Shown piece after piece: positions 9,074 through 18,063 of a DNA stretch of 64,000 nt (positions are counted from its first letter, which is position 1; each line of letters opens with the position of its first letter). A model generated the notes under the pieces. That model searched no databases and was not told the origin of the DNA. It saw only the letters and a list, made by a program, of their open reading frames with translations. Both the position numbers and the translations under genes were made by a program. The stretch is from assembly GCA_044338255.1 (NCBI GenBank), contig JBIILZ010000003.1, positions 8,679 to 72,678 of the forward strand. Reading direction: 5' to 3'. Origin of the DNA: CAIUVD01 sp044338255 (lineage in GTDB: Bacteria; Planctomycetota; UBA11346).

Positions 9074-9096
9074 ACCGCGCTCAGCGGTGTCGATGC

Positions 9097-9127
9097 AGAA
9101 GCCCACCCGTGTCACGGGTGGGCTTCT
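9097..9127 (+). terminator. Hairpin terminator downstream of rplS
   Basis: agaagcccacccgtg at 9097-9111 pairs perfectly with cacgggtgggcttct at 9113-9127. The stem is very strong but only a weak T run follows (gtcgttgg). It separates rplS from the yraN gene. Confidence 0.75.
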
Positions 9128-9167
9128 GTCGTTGGTCTAGCGACCAATGCCTGCATACTTGTTCTCC

Positions 9168-9533
9168 ATGGACGTCATCCGCATTCGTCGTGCTGGTCAG
9201 CAGGCCGAGACACGCGCGGTCTGGCATCTCCGTCTGCGCGGTTGGCGCATCGCGGCCCGCAATTGGATCGGTGGAGGAGGCGAATTGGACATTGTCGCCA
9301 CTCGCTGGCGGACGCTGCTGATCGTCGAAGTGCGCCAGCGGGCCAGCGGTGCTGAAGCACTGGCCTCGATCGACCGCGCCAAGCTCAACCGCACCCTGCG
9401 CGCGGCCCAGGCCCTAGTACGGGCCCACGATCTGCACGCCTATCGCTTGCGCTTCGACCTCATCGGCGTCGACGCCCAGGGACGACTGCACCGTCGCCGT
9501 GACATTCTGCGCGAGGGCATGCTCGGCAGGTGA
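9168..9533 (+). CDS. YraN/UPF0102 family endonuclease-like protein
   Basis: The protein (121 aa) has the compact UPF0102 fold pattern: an N-terminal helix AETRAVWHLRLRGWRIAARNW, then GGGGELDIVATRWRTLLIVEVRQR, which keeps the E...D-V-E-V-x-R residues of the Holliday-junction-resolvase-like active site, then a C-terminal helix and RFDLIGV. YraN proteins often follow rplS and rnhB, as here. A longer start at 9147 is possible; the ATG at 9168 fits family length. Biochemical role is not settled. Confidence 0.85.
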   Translation: MDVIRIRRAGQQAETRAVWHLRLRGWRIAARNWIGGGGELDIVATRWRTLLIVEVRQRASGAEALASIDRAKLNRTLRAAQALVRAHDLHAYRLRFDLIGVDAQGRLHRRRDILREGMLGR

Positions 9534-9539
9534 TCGCAC

Positions 9540-9576
9540 CAGTCTCAGGCTTCAGTCTCAGGCTTCAGTCTCAGGA
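9540..9576. repeat. 13-bp tandem repeat between yraN and ssb
   Basis: cagtctcaggctt repeats at 9540 and 9553 with a third partial copy at 9566. It lies in the 43-bp gap between the convergent yraN and ssb stop codons. Confidence 0.8.
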
Positions 9577-10173
9577 TCAGAAAGGGGGCTGATCCAGGTC
9601 TCGGCTGTTGGCGGGAGCAGCGCGCACCGCCCCAGCTCGCGTCGGAGCAGGGTATCCACCGCCATGTTCAGAGCGCGCACCGGAGCGCGGCCCCGACTGA
9701 TTTTCGGCTCGTGAGATGGTCGGATGCTTCGCCGCCAGCGGCTCGCCGACTGTATCGTGGACAGTATCGTGGACAGTATCGTGGACAGTGTCGTGGGCAG
9801 TGTCGTGGGTCTCGCGGTGATCACTGCCGGCGTGGTCATCGCGGGCGAGGCGTGGCAGTAGATGCACGCGATCGACGGAGAGCTTGAGCTTGCTGCGTTT
9901 CTGCCCTTCCTTGTCCGTCCAATTATCCTGTTTGAGGCGGCCTTCGACGATGATCGCACTGCCCTTGGTGAGGTACTGGGCGGCGATCTCACCCTGGCGT
10001 CCCCAGGCTTCGCAATCGATGAACGAGACCTCTTCTCGTTGTTCTCCGTCGGCGGTCTTAAAACGCGTATTGTGGGCGATGGTGAAGGCGGTGACGGCAC
10101 GGTCGGCACCAACCGTACGCATTTCCGGGTCACGGGTGAGGTTGCCGGAGATGATAAAGTGATTGAGATTCAT
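9577..10173 (-). CDS. ssb: Single-stranded DNA-binding protein with HDTV-repeat linker
   Basis: The N-terminal OB fold (about residues 1-108) contains MNLNHFIISGNLTRDPEMR, AVTAFTIAHNTRF, FIDCEAWGRQGE, KGSAIIVEGRLKQDNW and SKLKLSVDRVHLLPR, typical of bacterial SSB. A His/Asp/Thr-rich linker with four to five HDTV repeats follows, and the tail ends DLDQPPF, a relaxed form of the acidic DDDIPF tip used to recruit partners. The start at 10173 has a GGAG site 6 nt upstream; the frame opens earlier at 10233 but through the promoter. It binds ssDNA in replication and repair. Confidence 0.95.
   Translation of the reverse strand: MNLNHFIISGNLTRDPEMRTVGADRAVTAFTIAHNTRFKTADGEQREEVSFIDCEAWGRQGEIAAQYLTKGSAIIVEGRLKQDNWTDKEGQKRSKLKLSVDRVHLLPRLARDDHAGSDHRETHDTAHDTVHDTVHDTVHDTVGEPLAAKHPTISRAENQSGPRSGARSEHGGGYPAPTRAGAVRAAPANSRDLDQPPF
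9748..9807. repeat. Five in-frame 12-bp tandem repeats in the ssb linker
   Basis: Units of gacagtatcgtg (and near variants) start at 9748, 9760, 9772, 9784 and 9796. On the minus strand each encodes HDTV. The expansion sits in the disordered linker between the OB fold and the C-terminal tip. Confidence 0.9.
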
Positions 10174-10200
10174 GGCTGACTCCGCGATGGGTTCATAAAG

Positions 10201-10229
10201 ACCATATCTTATATGGACCCATAAGTCAA
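10201..10229 (-). promoter_or_regulatory. Promoter of ssb with overlapping palindrome
   Basis: On the minus strand TTGACT (10229-10224), a 17-nt spacer and TATGGT (10206-10201) form a plausible sigma70 promoter about 28 nt before the ssb start. A perfect inverted repeat CCATAT-ctt-ATATGG (10202-10216) overlaps the -10 element, as expected for repressor control. Confidence 0.55.
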
Positions 10230-10298
10230 TCACTCCCCTGTAGCGCTGTCAGTCGAAGCGATTGACGCGCCCAGCAGATGTGGTCACGGTGTCGAACT

Positions 10299-11309
10299 AT
10301 GCGTGTGACCGCTCGCGATATTGCCAAAGAGAGCGGCGTCTCCCAACCGACCGTGAGCCAGATCCTCAACGGCAAAGGCCACCTCTATCGCGAAGAGACC
10401 CGGCGGCGGGTATCGGAAGCCGCTGAACGCCTCGGCTATCGCCCCAATACCTATGCCCGGGCGATGCGCTCGGGGCGGATGGGGGCGATCGCCCTGCTGA
10501 TGTCGTGTCGGGCCGAGCGGGCGGTGCGCCAGGCAGGACTGCAACAGGGCATCCATGACGAACTCCTGCGGCATGACCTGCTGCTGACCTCGGCCAATGT
10601 CCCCGACGAGGCCTTTGCCGATGCCGCCAACGATCGCACGGCCCTGCCGCGCCTGTTGCGCGAATGCAACGCCGACGGCTTGCTGGTGGCGTATGCCCAC
10701 GATCTGCCACCGGGCATGCAGGCAGCCATCGATCGCGATCCGATGCCGGCAGTGTGGCTGAACCGCTTGCAGCAGGAAAATTCCGTCCATCCCGATGACC
10801 GTGCGGGAGCCCATGCGGCCACCGCCCACCTGCTCGGCCTGGGTCACACCCGGATCGCCTTCCTGCAGGCGCTGAGCAGCGCGCACTACAGCACCGGCGA
10901 GCGCCTGGCTGGTTATCAGGATGCCATGGCCTCCGCCGGCAAGGCACCGACGATCGTCCGCGTCGAAGGCCCCGAGCTCGACTGGTGCGCGCAGGTGCAG
11001 ACCTGGCTGTCGCATTCCCAACGTCCGACGGCGGTGATCGCCGCCGCGCCGCAGGAGGCGCAGACCCTGATCATGGCCTGCGCCCATGCCGGCATCCGCA
11101 TTCCCGAGCAGTTATCCATCGTCGCCATCAGCGAATCGGAGCTCACCCATCTCGGTGTCGATCTGACGCGGATCGTGGTCCCATTTCATGACCTTGGCGT
11201 GCATGCCGTGCGCATGCTCCTGACGCGCATCGGCAATCCCCGCGAATCCCTGTCGGCCTTGGCCCTGCCCATGCCCTTGCTGGAGCGCGCGAGCACGGCG
11301 CGGGTCTGA
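10299..11309 (+). CDS. LacI-family transcriptional regulator
   Basis: The N-terminus is a classic LacI helix-turn-helix and hinge: VTARDIAKESGVSQPTVSQIL, then REETRRRVSEAAERLGYRPN. The remaining residues (60-336) match the periplasmic-binding-protein-like sensor domain, with GHTRIAFLQALS and ERLAGYQDAM. The start ATG at 10299 (MRVTARD) is chosen because the helix-turn-helix begins at once. Effector and target genes are not evident; it ends 3 nt from a convergent gene and no sugar operon is adjacent. Confidence 0.93.
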   Translation: MRVTARDIAKESGVSQPTVSQILNGKGHLYREETRRRVSEAAERLGYRPNTYARAMRSGRMGAIALLMSCRAERAVRQAGLQQGIHDELLRHDLLLTSANVPDEAFADAANDRTALPRLLRECNADGLLVAYAHDLPPGMQAAIDRDPMPAVWLNRLQQENSVHPDDRAGAHAATAHLLGLGHTRIAFLQALSSAHYSTGERLAGYQDAMASAGKAPTIVRVEGPELDWCAQVQTWLSHSQRPTAVIAAAPQEAQTLIMACAHAGIRIPEQLSIVAISESELTHLGVDLTRIVVPFHDLGVHAVRMLLTRIGNPRESLSALALPMPLLERASTARV

Positions 11310-11312
11310 ACG

Positions 11313-12998
11313 TCATGGTCCCCGTACCGTGTTGAACAACTCGATCAGACGTCCTGTCGCCGCTTCGGGCAGACCACGGGCGAGGGCGATACGGGTGCCA
11401 TCAGTGGTCCGCAACCACACGTTGCACTTGACGACCTCGCCGAGATTCATCGCCGGAACATAGTCAATCCCGCTCATCGCCACCGGCGGCAGCTCGTGTC
11501 GCTGCCGTCGCCACCAACCGGCCTCGATGATGATGCTCCGAGGCGAGAGCGAGATGGTCGAGCGCCACAGGGCGCTGCGCAGCACACTGCCGCTGCCGAG
11601 CGCGAACAGCGGCAGCGATACCAGCAAGGTCCACCAGGAGCCCCGTTCAACTGACAGCAGCGCGGCATATGTGAGCAGCAGGGTGCCGACGCAGCCCGGG
11701 CCATAGAGCCATGGATTACGCCAGGCCGGGATCGTGATCAGCAGCGCATCACGATCCTCGGTGAGTCGGAAGCCGGCTGCCCTCAGCACCGCCAGGGGAG
11801 CTGCACGATCAGCGGCGTCCCGCTGCTCCGCCGCGAGCAGCACGGCGCCATCATCACCGGCGGCGACCGGCAACGTGAAAGTGGCGCTGAGATCCGGGCC
11901 GGATCCGATCATCCGGAATTCCAGTCTCCAGGACACGGTGTCCTCACCGCTGGGCAGATCGCTGGGCAGCGGAAGTTCGATTAATTGCTCCCAGACGGTG
12001 CCGCTCCGACGAGCGAGCGACGGATCGACCGGCACTGGGCAACTCCAAAGTTGGTTTTGGCTGGCGTTGGCCTGCCTCCCGGGATTCACGATCCGGCGTA
12101 CAACGACCAGCCGGGCCTCGATGCGCGCATCCGCGCCTGGTCCGGTTGCCATCAGTACCGTTGCCAGGACGCGACGGCCGGTCAGGCACGCGGCCTCATC
12201 GAGGCGCAGTCGTGGTCGTCCATGATGCATTGCCTGGATGGTTTTTCTGACCATCAAGAACAGCAGGCACAGGCCCATGGCCGGGAGGATCGCCGATCCC
12301 AGCCTGATCGTCCACGGGAGATCGGAACGGTATTGCAGGGTCATGCACACGATCCACGCGATGAAATTCGCGATGACCGTGAAGAACCATAGGAGGGGAA
12401 GGTGATCCTCATCGGCAACGATCGTCGTGATGCCCGCGAGGCTTCGCGGATCAGTCGTCGGCTCTGTGCGTTTTCGCCACTCGCCCACGGCCGCGACGGC
12501 GATACCGCCGCCGAGCAGGCCGAATAGGAGCGGGAAAATCAGCAGGAAGCCGATCATCAGCCAGCGAGGATCCCGATCGAGCACGACTTGCGCCGGATTC
12601 GCGGGATCATACCAGCATGGCACCATATGCTCGCCTCGTCGGGCCTGATCGAGACGCGCGAAGGTCCTGAGCTGCCATGAGTCGAGATTATCGGATCCGC
12701 CATGGATTCCGATCTGGTTGCTGACGTAGTCACGCACGGCGCCGGCTTCAAGCGCGGACGGATCCGGCCCGCGATAGCGGTAGTTCGCCACCACCTGCGC
12801 ACTTCTTTTGGCTCCGCGATGCAAATCCACGCTGACGATGGTCGCCGAGGTCTCGCTCCATCCGCGGGTGGCGATGGCGAAGACCACGGCCTTGCCGGCG
12901 ACCACGCCAGGTACGCAACCGGCAAGGAAGAAGACCACGCCGAAGATCACATAGACGGCAAGAGGCGCTCTGGCTCGCAGGTTCACCGTGAAAATCAT
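11313..12998 (-). CDS. DUF3592-like multi-pass membrane protein
   Basis: The 561-aa protein starts with a membrane helix (YVIFGVVFFLAGCVPGVVAG). A beta-rich segment follows: TSATIVSVDLHRG, VANYRYRG and VPCWYDPANPAQVVLDRDPRW. This is the pattern of DUF3592 proteins: a Tyr-rich strand, then a Y-D-P-x-N-P motif. Further membrane segments lie near residues 150-175, 205-225, 235-255 and 430-475. Function of the family is unknown. It is convergent with the LacI gene and 82 nt from the next minus-strand gene upstream. Confidence 0.65.
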   Translation of the reverse strand: MIFTVNLRARAPLAVYVIFGVVFFLAGCVPGVVAGKAVVFAIATRGWSETSATIVSVDLHRGAKRSAQVVANYRYRGPDPSALEAGAVRDYVSNQIGIHGGSDNLDSWQLRTFARLDQARRGEHMVPCWYDPANPAQVVLDRDPRWLMIGFLLIFPLLFGLLGGGIAVAAVGEWRKRTEPTTDPRSLAGITTIVADEDHLPLLWFFTVIANFIAWIVCMTLQYRSDLPWTIRLGSAILPAMGLCLLFLMVRKTIQAMHHGRPRLRLDEAACLTGRRVLATVLMATGPGADARIEARLVVVRRIVNPGRQANASQNQLWSCPVPVDPSLARRSGTVWEQLIELPLPSDLPSGEDTVSWRLEFRMIGSGPDLSATFTLPVAAGDDGAVLLAAEQRDAADRAAPLAVLRAAGFRLTEDRDALLITIPAWRNPWLYGPGCVGTLLLTYAALLSVERGSWWTLLVSLPLFALGSGSVLRSALWRSTISLSPRSIIIEAGWWRRQRHELPPVAMSGIDYVPAMNLGEVVKCNVWLRTTDGTRIALARGLPEAATGRLIELFNTVRGP

Positions 12999-13080
12999 TG
13001 ATCACCGCGCGTGGGCATGCGAGTGCCGACGCTTTTCCCGCCTTGGCCACCGCTACGTGGATGATTGCAGCGCATGGGCT

Positions 13081-14610
13081 CTAAAAGCCGACCTCGGCGT
13101 AGCGCACCTGTTCGAGCAGGTTGGCATGGATGCCGTGCAGGCGGCTGGCGACCAGGAACGAGCACGCGTAGTGGAACAGGGGCACCAACGGGGCGGCATC
13201 CAGGAGCTGAGCTTCGGCTTGCGCCAGTAAGGCCAGGCGCTGCTGCGGATCGGCCTCGGCTTCGAGCAGCAGGCGGTCGAAGCGGGCATCGGCGAAGCCG
13301 GTGCGATTCATGCCCGAGGTGCTCTCGAAGCAGTGCAGGAAATAGGCCGGGTCGAGGTAGTCGCCGATCAGCGAACCGCGCGCCAGGTCATAGTCGCGGG
13401 CGGCGACGCGCGACTGCGCGAGGTTCGCCGGCACTGCCGCCAAGTGCACGGTAAGGCCCAGATCGCGCTGCCAGCGATCGCAGAGCCATTCGGCGATGCG
13501 CAGGCGCTCGGGCTGGTTCGATGGCACCACCAGCTCCAGCGTCGGCAAGGTCTGCTGGGTGAGGCCCGCCACCGCCAGCTCGCGCTGGGCGGCGGTGAGG
13601 TCGTAGGTGAGCACCGTCAGCGGCGGATGATAGCCGAGCTTTTCCGCCGTGCCCGGCACCAGGGTCGTCGCCGGTGTGCCGTTGTCGTGCAGCAGCTCGT
13701 GGACCAGGGCCACGCGATCGACGCTGCGCGCCAGGGCCCGGCGCAGCGCCCGTGCCAGCTGCGGACGGTCGGCATGGGCGTCGACCCGCAAACGATAGAA
13801 TTCGGTACCCCACGAACCCGAGGATTGCAGTTCCGCCGAAGCGTTGCGACGCAGGTCGCCGATGATATCGGCGCTGAGGCGCAAGACGGCGTCGACGCGA
13901 TGATCGAGATAGAGGCGCACGGCGGTGCCGACATCGTCGATGAGCAGCAGGCGCACCGCGCCCCGGGCTGGTGAAGGACCGTCGTAGGTCGGCGAGGGCT
14001 GCAGATCGAGGTGATGGCGGGGAGCGAAATCAACGCACTGCAACGGGCCATTGCCGATGATGCGGCGGGGATCGGTCCACGCTGTCGGCGCGCTCATCGC
14101 TGGGTGCAGGGGGACGAACACCGGGGTGGCGAGGATCTCCACCAGGGTCGCCTGGGGTCGGCTGCAGGTGATGACCAGGGTCTGCTCATTGGGTGCTGCG
14201 AGGTCCGTAATCGCACCCAGCGCCGCGCTCGCGGCCGAGCCCTGGCGATGCCGTTGGAGGCCCGCCGCCATCTGCGCCGCCGTCACCGGCGTATGATCGC
14301 TCCACTGCGCCCGGCGCAGGGAGAACGTCCATACGCTGCCGGTGGCATCGCTCTGCCAGCGTTCGGCCAGGGCCGGCTGTGGCCTCAACGATTGCGGATC
14401 GAGACGCACCAAGGGTTCGCAGAAGGCATCGAGAAGCCTGAATTCTTCGAGGCTGGAGGCCTGTTGCGGATCGAGGGTGACGAATCCGGCCACCGCCAGG
14501 CGCGGCGTGTCGGCCGCTATCGTCGTCGTGGTTCCCAGCCAGGTACCCCACCACGGTACGGTGGTACCGAAGGCCAGGATCAGCACGACCAGGGCAAGGA
14601 GCGGGCGCAT
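13081..14610 (-). CDS. Family 5 extracellular solute-binding protein (oligopeptide type), orphan
   Basis: The 509-residue protein has an N-terminal signal or anchor (LLALVVLILAFGTTVPWW), then the SBP_bac_5 layout: LDPQQASSLEEFRLLDAFCEPLVRLDP, LAERWQSDATGSVWTFSLRRAQWSDHTPVTA, and a late VHLAAVPANLAQSRVAARDYDL with FESTSGMNRTGFADARFDRLL. It would capture peptides or similar ligands in the periplasm. No permease or ATPase genes are adjacent; a separate complete set lies at 57.8-63.4 kb with its own binding protein. Confidence 0.88.
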   Translation of the reverse strand: MRPLLALVVLILAFGTTVPWWGTWLGTTTTIAADTPRLAVAGFVTLDPQQASSLEEFRLLDAFCEPLVRLDPQSLRPQPALAERWQSDATGSVWTFSLRRAQWSDHTPVTAAQMAAGLQRHRQGSAASAALGAITDLAAPNEQTLVITCSRPQATLVEILATPVFVPLHPAMSAPTAWTDPRRIIGNGPLQCVDFAPRHHLDLQPSPTYDGPSPARGAVRLLLIDDVGTAVRLYLDHRVDAVLRLSADIIGDLRRNASAELQSSGSWGTEFYRLRVDAHADRPQLARALRRALARSVDRVALVHELLHDNGTPATTLVPGTAEKLGYHPPLTVLTYDLTAAQRELAVAGLTQQTLPTLELVVPSNQPERLRIAEWLCDRWQRDLGLTVHLAAVPANLAQSRVAARDYDLARGSLIGDYLDPAYFLHCFESTSGMNRTGFADARFDRLLLEAEADPQQRLALLAQAEAQLLDAAPLVPLFHYACSFLVASRLHGIHANLLEQVRYAEVGF

Positions 14611-14683
14611 GGTTCTCTATTCTGTGCATGGCGCGCCGATGCGAAGGGCTTGCCCGCTGGCAGTGTCGGCTACCGTCTGCAGG

Positions 14684-15178
14684 GTGCGTTGCCCCTATTG
14701 CCATCTTGATGACGATCGCGTGATCGATTCACGTGCGACTGACGATGGCACGGCGATCCGCCGCCGCCGGGTGTGCAACCCCTGCGGCAAGCGCTTCACC
14801 ACCTACGAACGGGTCGAGGGCGAGGAAACCCTGCGGGTGATGAAGAAGGACGGTCGTACGCAGCCCTTCGATCGCCGGAAGATGCTCTCCGGTATGCAGG
14901 TGGCCTGCGAAAAGCGCCCGGTATCGACCGAGGCCCTGGAGGCCGCCGTCAATCGCATACATCAGCTGCTGCTCGCCGAGGGCGATCGCGAAGTGCTAAG
15001 CACGCGCATCGGAGCCTTGGTAATGAGCGAGCTGCATAGTCTCGATCAGGTTGCGTATGTGCGCTTTGCAAGTGTGTATCGGCAATTCAAAGATCTCGAC
15101 GAGTTCATGCATGAGTTGCGGCACGTGATCGGTGGTGGTAAACCGGGGGCTCCCGATGCATCTCTGGACCGTTCATGA
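14684..15178 (+). CDS. nrdR: Transcriptional repressor of ribonucleotide reductase genes
   Basis: NrdR senses dNTP/ATP through an ATP-cone and represses nrd promoters. The zinc ribbon is RCPYC...CNPCGKRFTTYERVE, and the ATP-cone begins LRVMKKDGRTQPFDRRKMLSGM. The GTG at 14684 gives the canonical (M)RCPYC start and 164 aa; an in-frame ATG at 14639 would add 15 non-conserved residues. A Gly-rich tail of about 15 residues follows the ATP-cone. Its TGA overlaps the ATG of the following ATP-cone protein. Confidence 0.95.
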   Translation: MRCPYCHLDDDRVIDSRATDDGTAIRRRRVCNPCGKRFTTYERVEGEETLRVMKKDGRTQPFDRRKMLSGMQVACEKRPVSTEALEAAVNRIHQLLLAEGDREVLSTRIGALVMSELHSLDQVAYVRFASVYRQFKDLDEFMHELRHVIGGGKPGAPDASLDRS

Positions 15179-16635
15179 AGCCGTTGGCAATTATCAAACG
15201 TGATGGCCGGATAGATCCGTTCGTTCCGGCCCGCATCGGTGAAGCCTTGCACAAAGCCCTGTGCGCCGTCGGCGAAGAAGACCGCGCCCTCGCCGATGAG
15301 CTGGCGCAGGTCGTCGCCGAACATCTCGAACGGACCACCGATCGCACTCAGATCGCCCTCGAGGAAGTCCAGGACGCGGTCGTGCATGTGCTCCAGGAAT
15401 CCGGCCAGTACCGCGCCGCCATCGCTTTTTCGCGCTATCGCGACGAGCGTGAGCGGCAGCGGCGCAGCGATCGCCTGAGCGGCGCGACCGAGGCCGCTCC
15501 GAATCTGCTGGTGCTCGATGATGAGGGGCTCTACCGGCGTTGGGAGCCGACCTGGCTGGCGAGCGTGCTGACCACGCACTACGCGCTCGATGCCCGCGCC
15601 AGCGCCAAGGTCTTGCCCCTGGTTGACGAACTGCTGGCGGGCACCGCCGTCGATGAGCTGAGCATGCCGGTGCTTCTGAGCCTGATCGATACAGCCCTGG
15701 TGCGCAGCGGCATGCACGCGGTGGCCGGGCAGCGCACGGCGATCCGCGTCGATCGCTGCCTCATTGAAGGGCTGCTGGCGAAAACCGCCACCGCTTCGGC
15801 GCCGCAACGTGACGGGGCGGCGGTGCTTGCCGATGCCGGGCGGGCGCTGTTCCATCAATGGGGCCTGAATGGCCAGTATCCCTTGGCGGTACGACGGCTC
15901 CATGCCAGCGGTCGGCTGTGGTTCGATGGTCTCGAAGATCCTCGACGGGGCAGCCAGTTCACGGCGGTGCTCGATGGCCCGGCCAACCCCTGGCAGATCC
16001 TCACCACCGCCCTGACCGTGGCCAATGAAGCCCGGCGCCATTGGCGGCGCGTGCGCCTGGTCCTGCCGCCGAATGTCCTCGGACATCTCGAGCGTGGGGC
16101 GCAGCAGTTCCTGGCCCCGATCCTGGCGCTCAGCGAACAGGCCCAGGTGTACCTGGCCTGCGATGGCCGCACACCACTGCTGGCTGATTGGCCGTTTGCG
16201 GCTCCGACGCCCGGTTGCGGCCGTCATCCGGTGTCGATCGCCGTCGCTCACGATGACTTCCTGGTGATGCGCCAGGTCCAGGAACTCGGGCTGCCGCTGC
16301 TCGCCGGTCCGCACCTCTTCGAACCCGGCTGGCGGGCGACGGTGGCCATCGAGCTAGCCCTCAATGCCCAGGGGCTCGACGGCGAATTTTCGACCCTCGA
16401 TGGTCTGGCCATGGGCCTGATCGCGGCCGCACAGGTGCGCCTGGCGCAGCTGGGGATCCTCGCCGAAGGTGCCGAGATCCGCTTCTCGTTGTTCGGGCTG
16501 CCGGCGCATGCGCCGTCTTCGGACTACCTTCAGCGCCAAGTGACCCAAGAGGGCCTGCGCGCTGGTCTGACCCTGCGCCGCAGTACCCATCTGTCGGAAG
16601 ATGCCTGCGCGCATCTCGGCCGATTGCTCGAATAG
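15175..16635 (+). CDS. ATP-cone protein of unknown function, coupled to nrdR
   Basis: Residues 1-95 form a good ATP-cone (MKPLAIIKRDGRIDPFVPAR, then ALEEVQDAVVHVLQESGQYRAA). Residues 120-486 do not show the catalytic Cys, glycyl-radical or thiyl loops of class I, II or III ribonucleotide reductase, though the general order resembles an NrdD-like helical scaffold (for example MPVLLSLIDTAL). ATGA overlap with nrdR implies co-translation and hence a role in nucleotide-responsive control or a decayed reductase-like protein. I do not recognise a named family for the C-terminal part. Confidence 0.7.
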   Translation: MKPLAIIKRDGRIDPFVPARIGEALHKALCAVGEEDRALADELAQVVAEHLERTTDRTQIALEEVQDAVVHVLQESGQYRAAIAFSRYRDERERQRRSDRLSGATEAAPNLLVLDDEGLYRRWEPTWLASVLTTHYALDARASAKVLPLVDELLAGTAVDELSMPVLLSLIDTALVRSGMHAVAGQRTAIRVDRCLIEGLLAKTATASAPQRDGAAVLADAGRALFHQWGLNGQYPLAVRRLHASGRLWFDGLEDPRRGSQFTAVLDGPANPWQILTTALTVANEARRHWRRVRLVLPPNVLGHLERGAQQFLAPILALSEQAQVYLACDGRTPLLADWPFAAPTPGCGRHPVSIAVAHDDFLVMRQVQELGLPLLAGPHLFEPGWRATVAIELALNAQGLDGEFSTLDGLAMGLIAAAQVRLAQLGILAEGAEIRFSLFGLPAHAPSSDYLQRQVTQEGLRAGLTLRRSTHLSEDACAHLGRLLE

Positions 16636-16644
16636 GTTGCCGCG

Positions 16645-17283
16645 GTGCTGCTGATCTGGGACCTCGACGGGACATTGGTCGATAGCCGCGCTGACATCGT
16701 CCGCGCCGCGCATGCGCTGCTCGCCGACCTCGGCCAGCCGACGCTGCCAGCGGCGCAGATCGCCGGCTATGTCGGTGACGGCATCGCCAAGCTCATCGAA
16801 CGGCTGCTGCCGCTGAGCGACGCCGCTGAGCGCGAGCGCGGGCGCCTGGCGTTCGAGGCCCACTACGCTGCCGGCTGCTGCCTGGCGACGGCGGCCTTCC
16901 CGGGAATCCATGCCGCCTTGCAGACCTTGAGCGCCGCCGGCTGGCAGCATGCCGTGGCCACCAACAAAGCTTCGGCGTATGTCGCTCCGATCCTCGCGCA
17001 TTGCGGTCTGGCCCCGTTCTTTTCCGCGATCCGCGGGGGTGATGCACAGCGCAAACCGGATCCCTGGCAATTGCTCGATATCATCGCCAGCCTGGGCGCC
17101 GATGTGCACACGACGTGGATGATCGGCGATCACCACACCGATATCCTGGCGGCGCGCGCCGCCGGCTGCCGGATCCTGTTCTGCGCCTGGGGCATGGGCC
17201 ATGCGAATGGCTTGGCGGTGGATGCCATGGCTTTCGCTCCCGACGAGATCGGCGCCCGTCTGGCCGGCAATCATCGGGTTTAG
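16645..17283 (+). CDS. HAD-superfamily phosphatase, phosphoglycolate phosphatase-like
   Basis: A GTG start at 16645 gives 212 residues. HAD motifs are clear: motif I DLDGTLVDS, motif II AVATNKAS, the motif III Lys in RKPDPW, and motif IV GDHHTDILAARAAG. The helical cap insert between motifs I and II is of the Gph/PGP type. It would hydrolyse phosphoglycolate or a related small phosphoester. It begins 9 nt after the ATP-cone gene and ends 4 nt before aat, so it is in the same transcript. Confidence 0.88.
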   Translation: MLLIWDLDGTLVDSRADIVRAAHALLADLGQPTLPAAQIAGYVGDGIAKLIERLLPLSDAAERERGRLAFEAHYAAGCCLATAAFPGIHAALQTLSAAGWQHAVATNKASAYVAPILAHCGLAPFFSAIRGGDAQRKPDPWQLLDIIASLGADVHTTWMIGDHHTDILAARAAGCRILFCAWGMGHANGLAVDAMAFAPDEIGARLAGNHRV

Positions 17284-17287
17284 GACC

Positions 17288-17905
17288 ATGGTCGAACCAG
17301 CGGCGGTCATGGTTCGCGATGCCGATGGCAATGAGGTCACGCCCCAGGTCATCATCAATGCCTACTGGCAACGCTGCTTCCCGATGGCCGATACCAGGCG
17401 CGGGCGCTTCCGCTGGTATCGGCCAGCGACGCGGGCGGTGATCACCTGGGACGCTTGGAAGGTCCCCGACAGTCTCGACAAGGTCATCCGCAACCGTCGT
17501 CCGTACCGGATCACCTTCGACGCCGATTTTCCGGCGGTGATCGCGGCCTGCGCGGAGCGCGACGAGACCTGGATCTCGCTGGGCATCGAAAAGCTCTACA
17601 TCGCCCTGCATGACCTGGGCCTGGCGCATTCGGTCGAGGCCTGGGATGCCAACAACCGCCTGGTGGGCGGGTTGTATGGCGTGGTCCTGGGCGCCTGCTT
17701 CTGCGGCGAGAGCATGTTCCATCGGGCTCCGGACGCCTCCAAGATCTGCGCCGTGCACCTCGTGCGGCGCTTGCAGGCGAGTGGTTTCAAGCTCCTCGAC
17801 TGCCAGCAGCAGAACCCGCACATGGGGCGCTTCGGAGCCCGCGAAATCAGCGACGAGGTCTACGCGGAACTGCTCGCCGGCTGTCATGCCGATGTGCACT
17901 TCTGA
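17288..17905 (+). CDS. aat: Leucyl/phenylalanyl-tRNA--protein transferase
   Basis: Aat adds Leu or Phe to N-terminal Arg/Lys of substrate proteins, making N-degrons for ClpS/ClpAP. Family blocks present: RWYRPATRAVI, TWISLGIEKLYIALHDLGLAHSVEAWD, LVGGLYGVVLGACFCGESMF, DASKICAVHLVRRL and FKLLDCQQQNPHMGRFGAREI. At 205 residues it has the short N-terminus seen in non-enterobacterial members. The ATG at 17288 follows the phosphatase stop by 4 nt; the open frame upstream (from 17201) overlaps that gene and is not conserved. Confidence 0.92.
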   Translation: MVEPAAVMVRDADGNEVTPQVIINAYWQRCFPMADTRRGRFRWYRPATRAVITWDAWKVPDSLDKVIRNRRPYRITFDADFPAVIAACAERDETWISLGIEKLYIALHDLGLAHSVEAWDANNRLVGGLYGVVLGACFCGESMFHRAPDASKICAVHLVRRLQASGFKLLDCQQQNPHMGRFGAREISDEVYAELLAGCHADVHF

Positions 17906-18063
17906 TCAGTAAATTCCGAATTTTTATCACTGATTCCGTTCTGATCGTCAGCCGCACAAGCACATCCGCACAGGCCGAGCTCGTCGTCGTCGGCAGCAAT
18001 CAGTCATCGACGTAAGGCGGGAGCGAAAAGGTAGTCCGAGATAAGGATAGATTTTCTGCAGAG

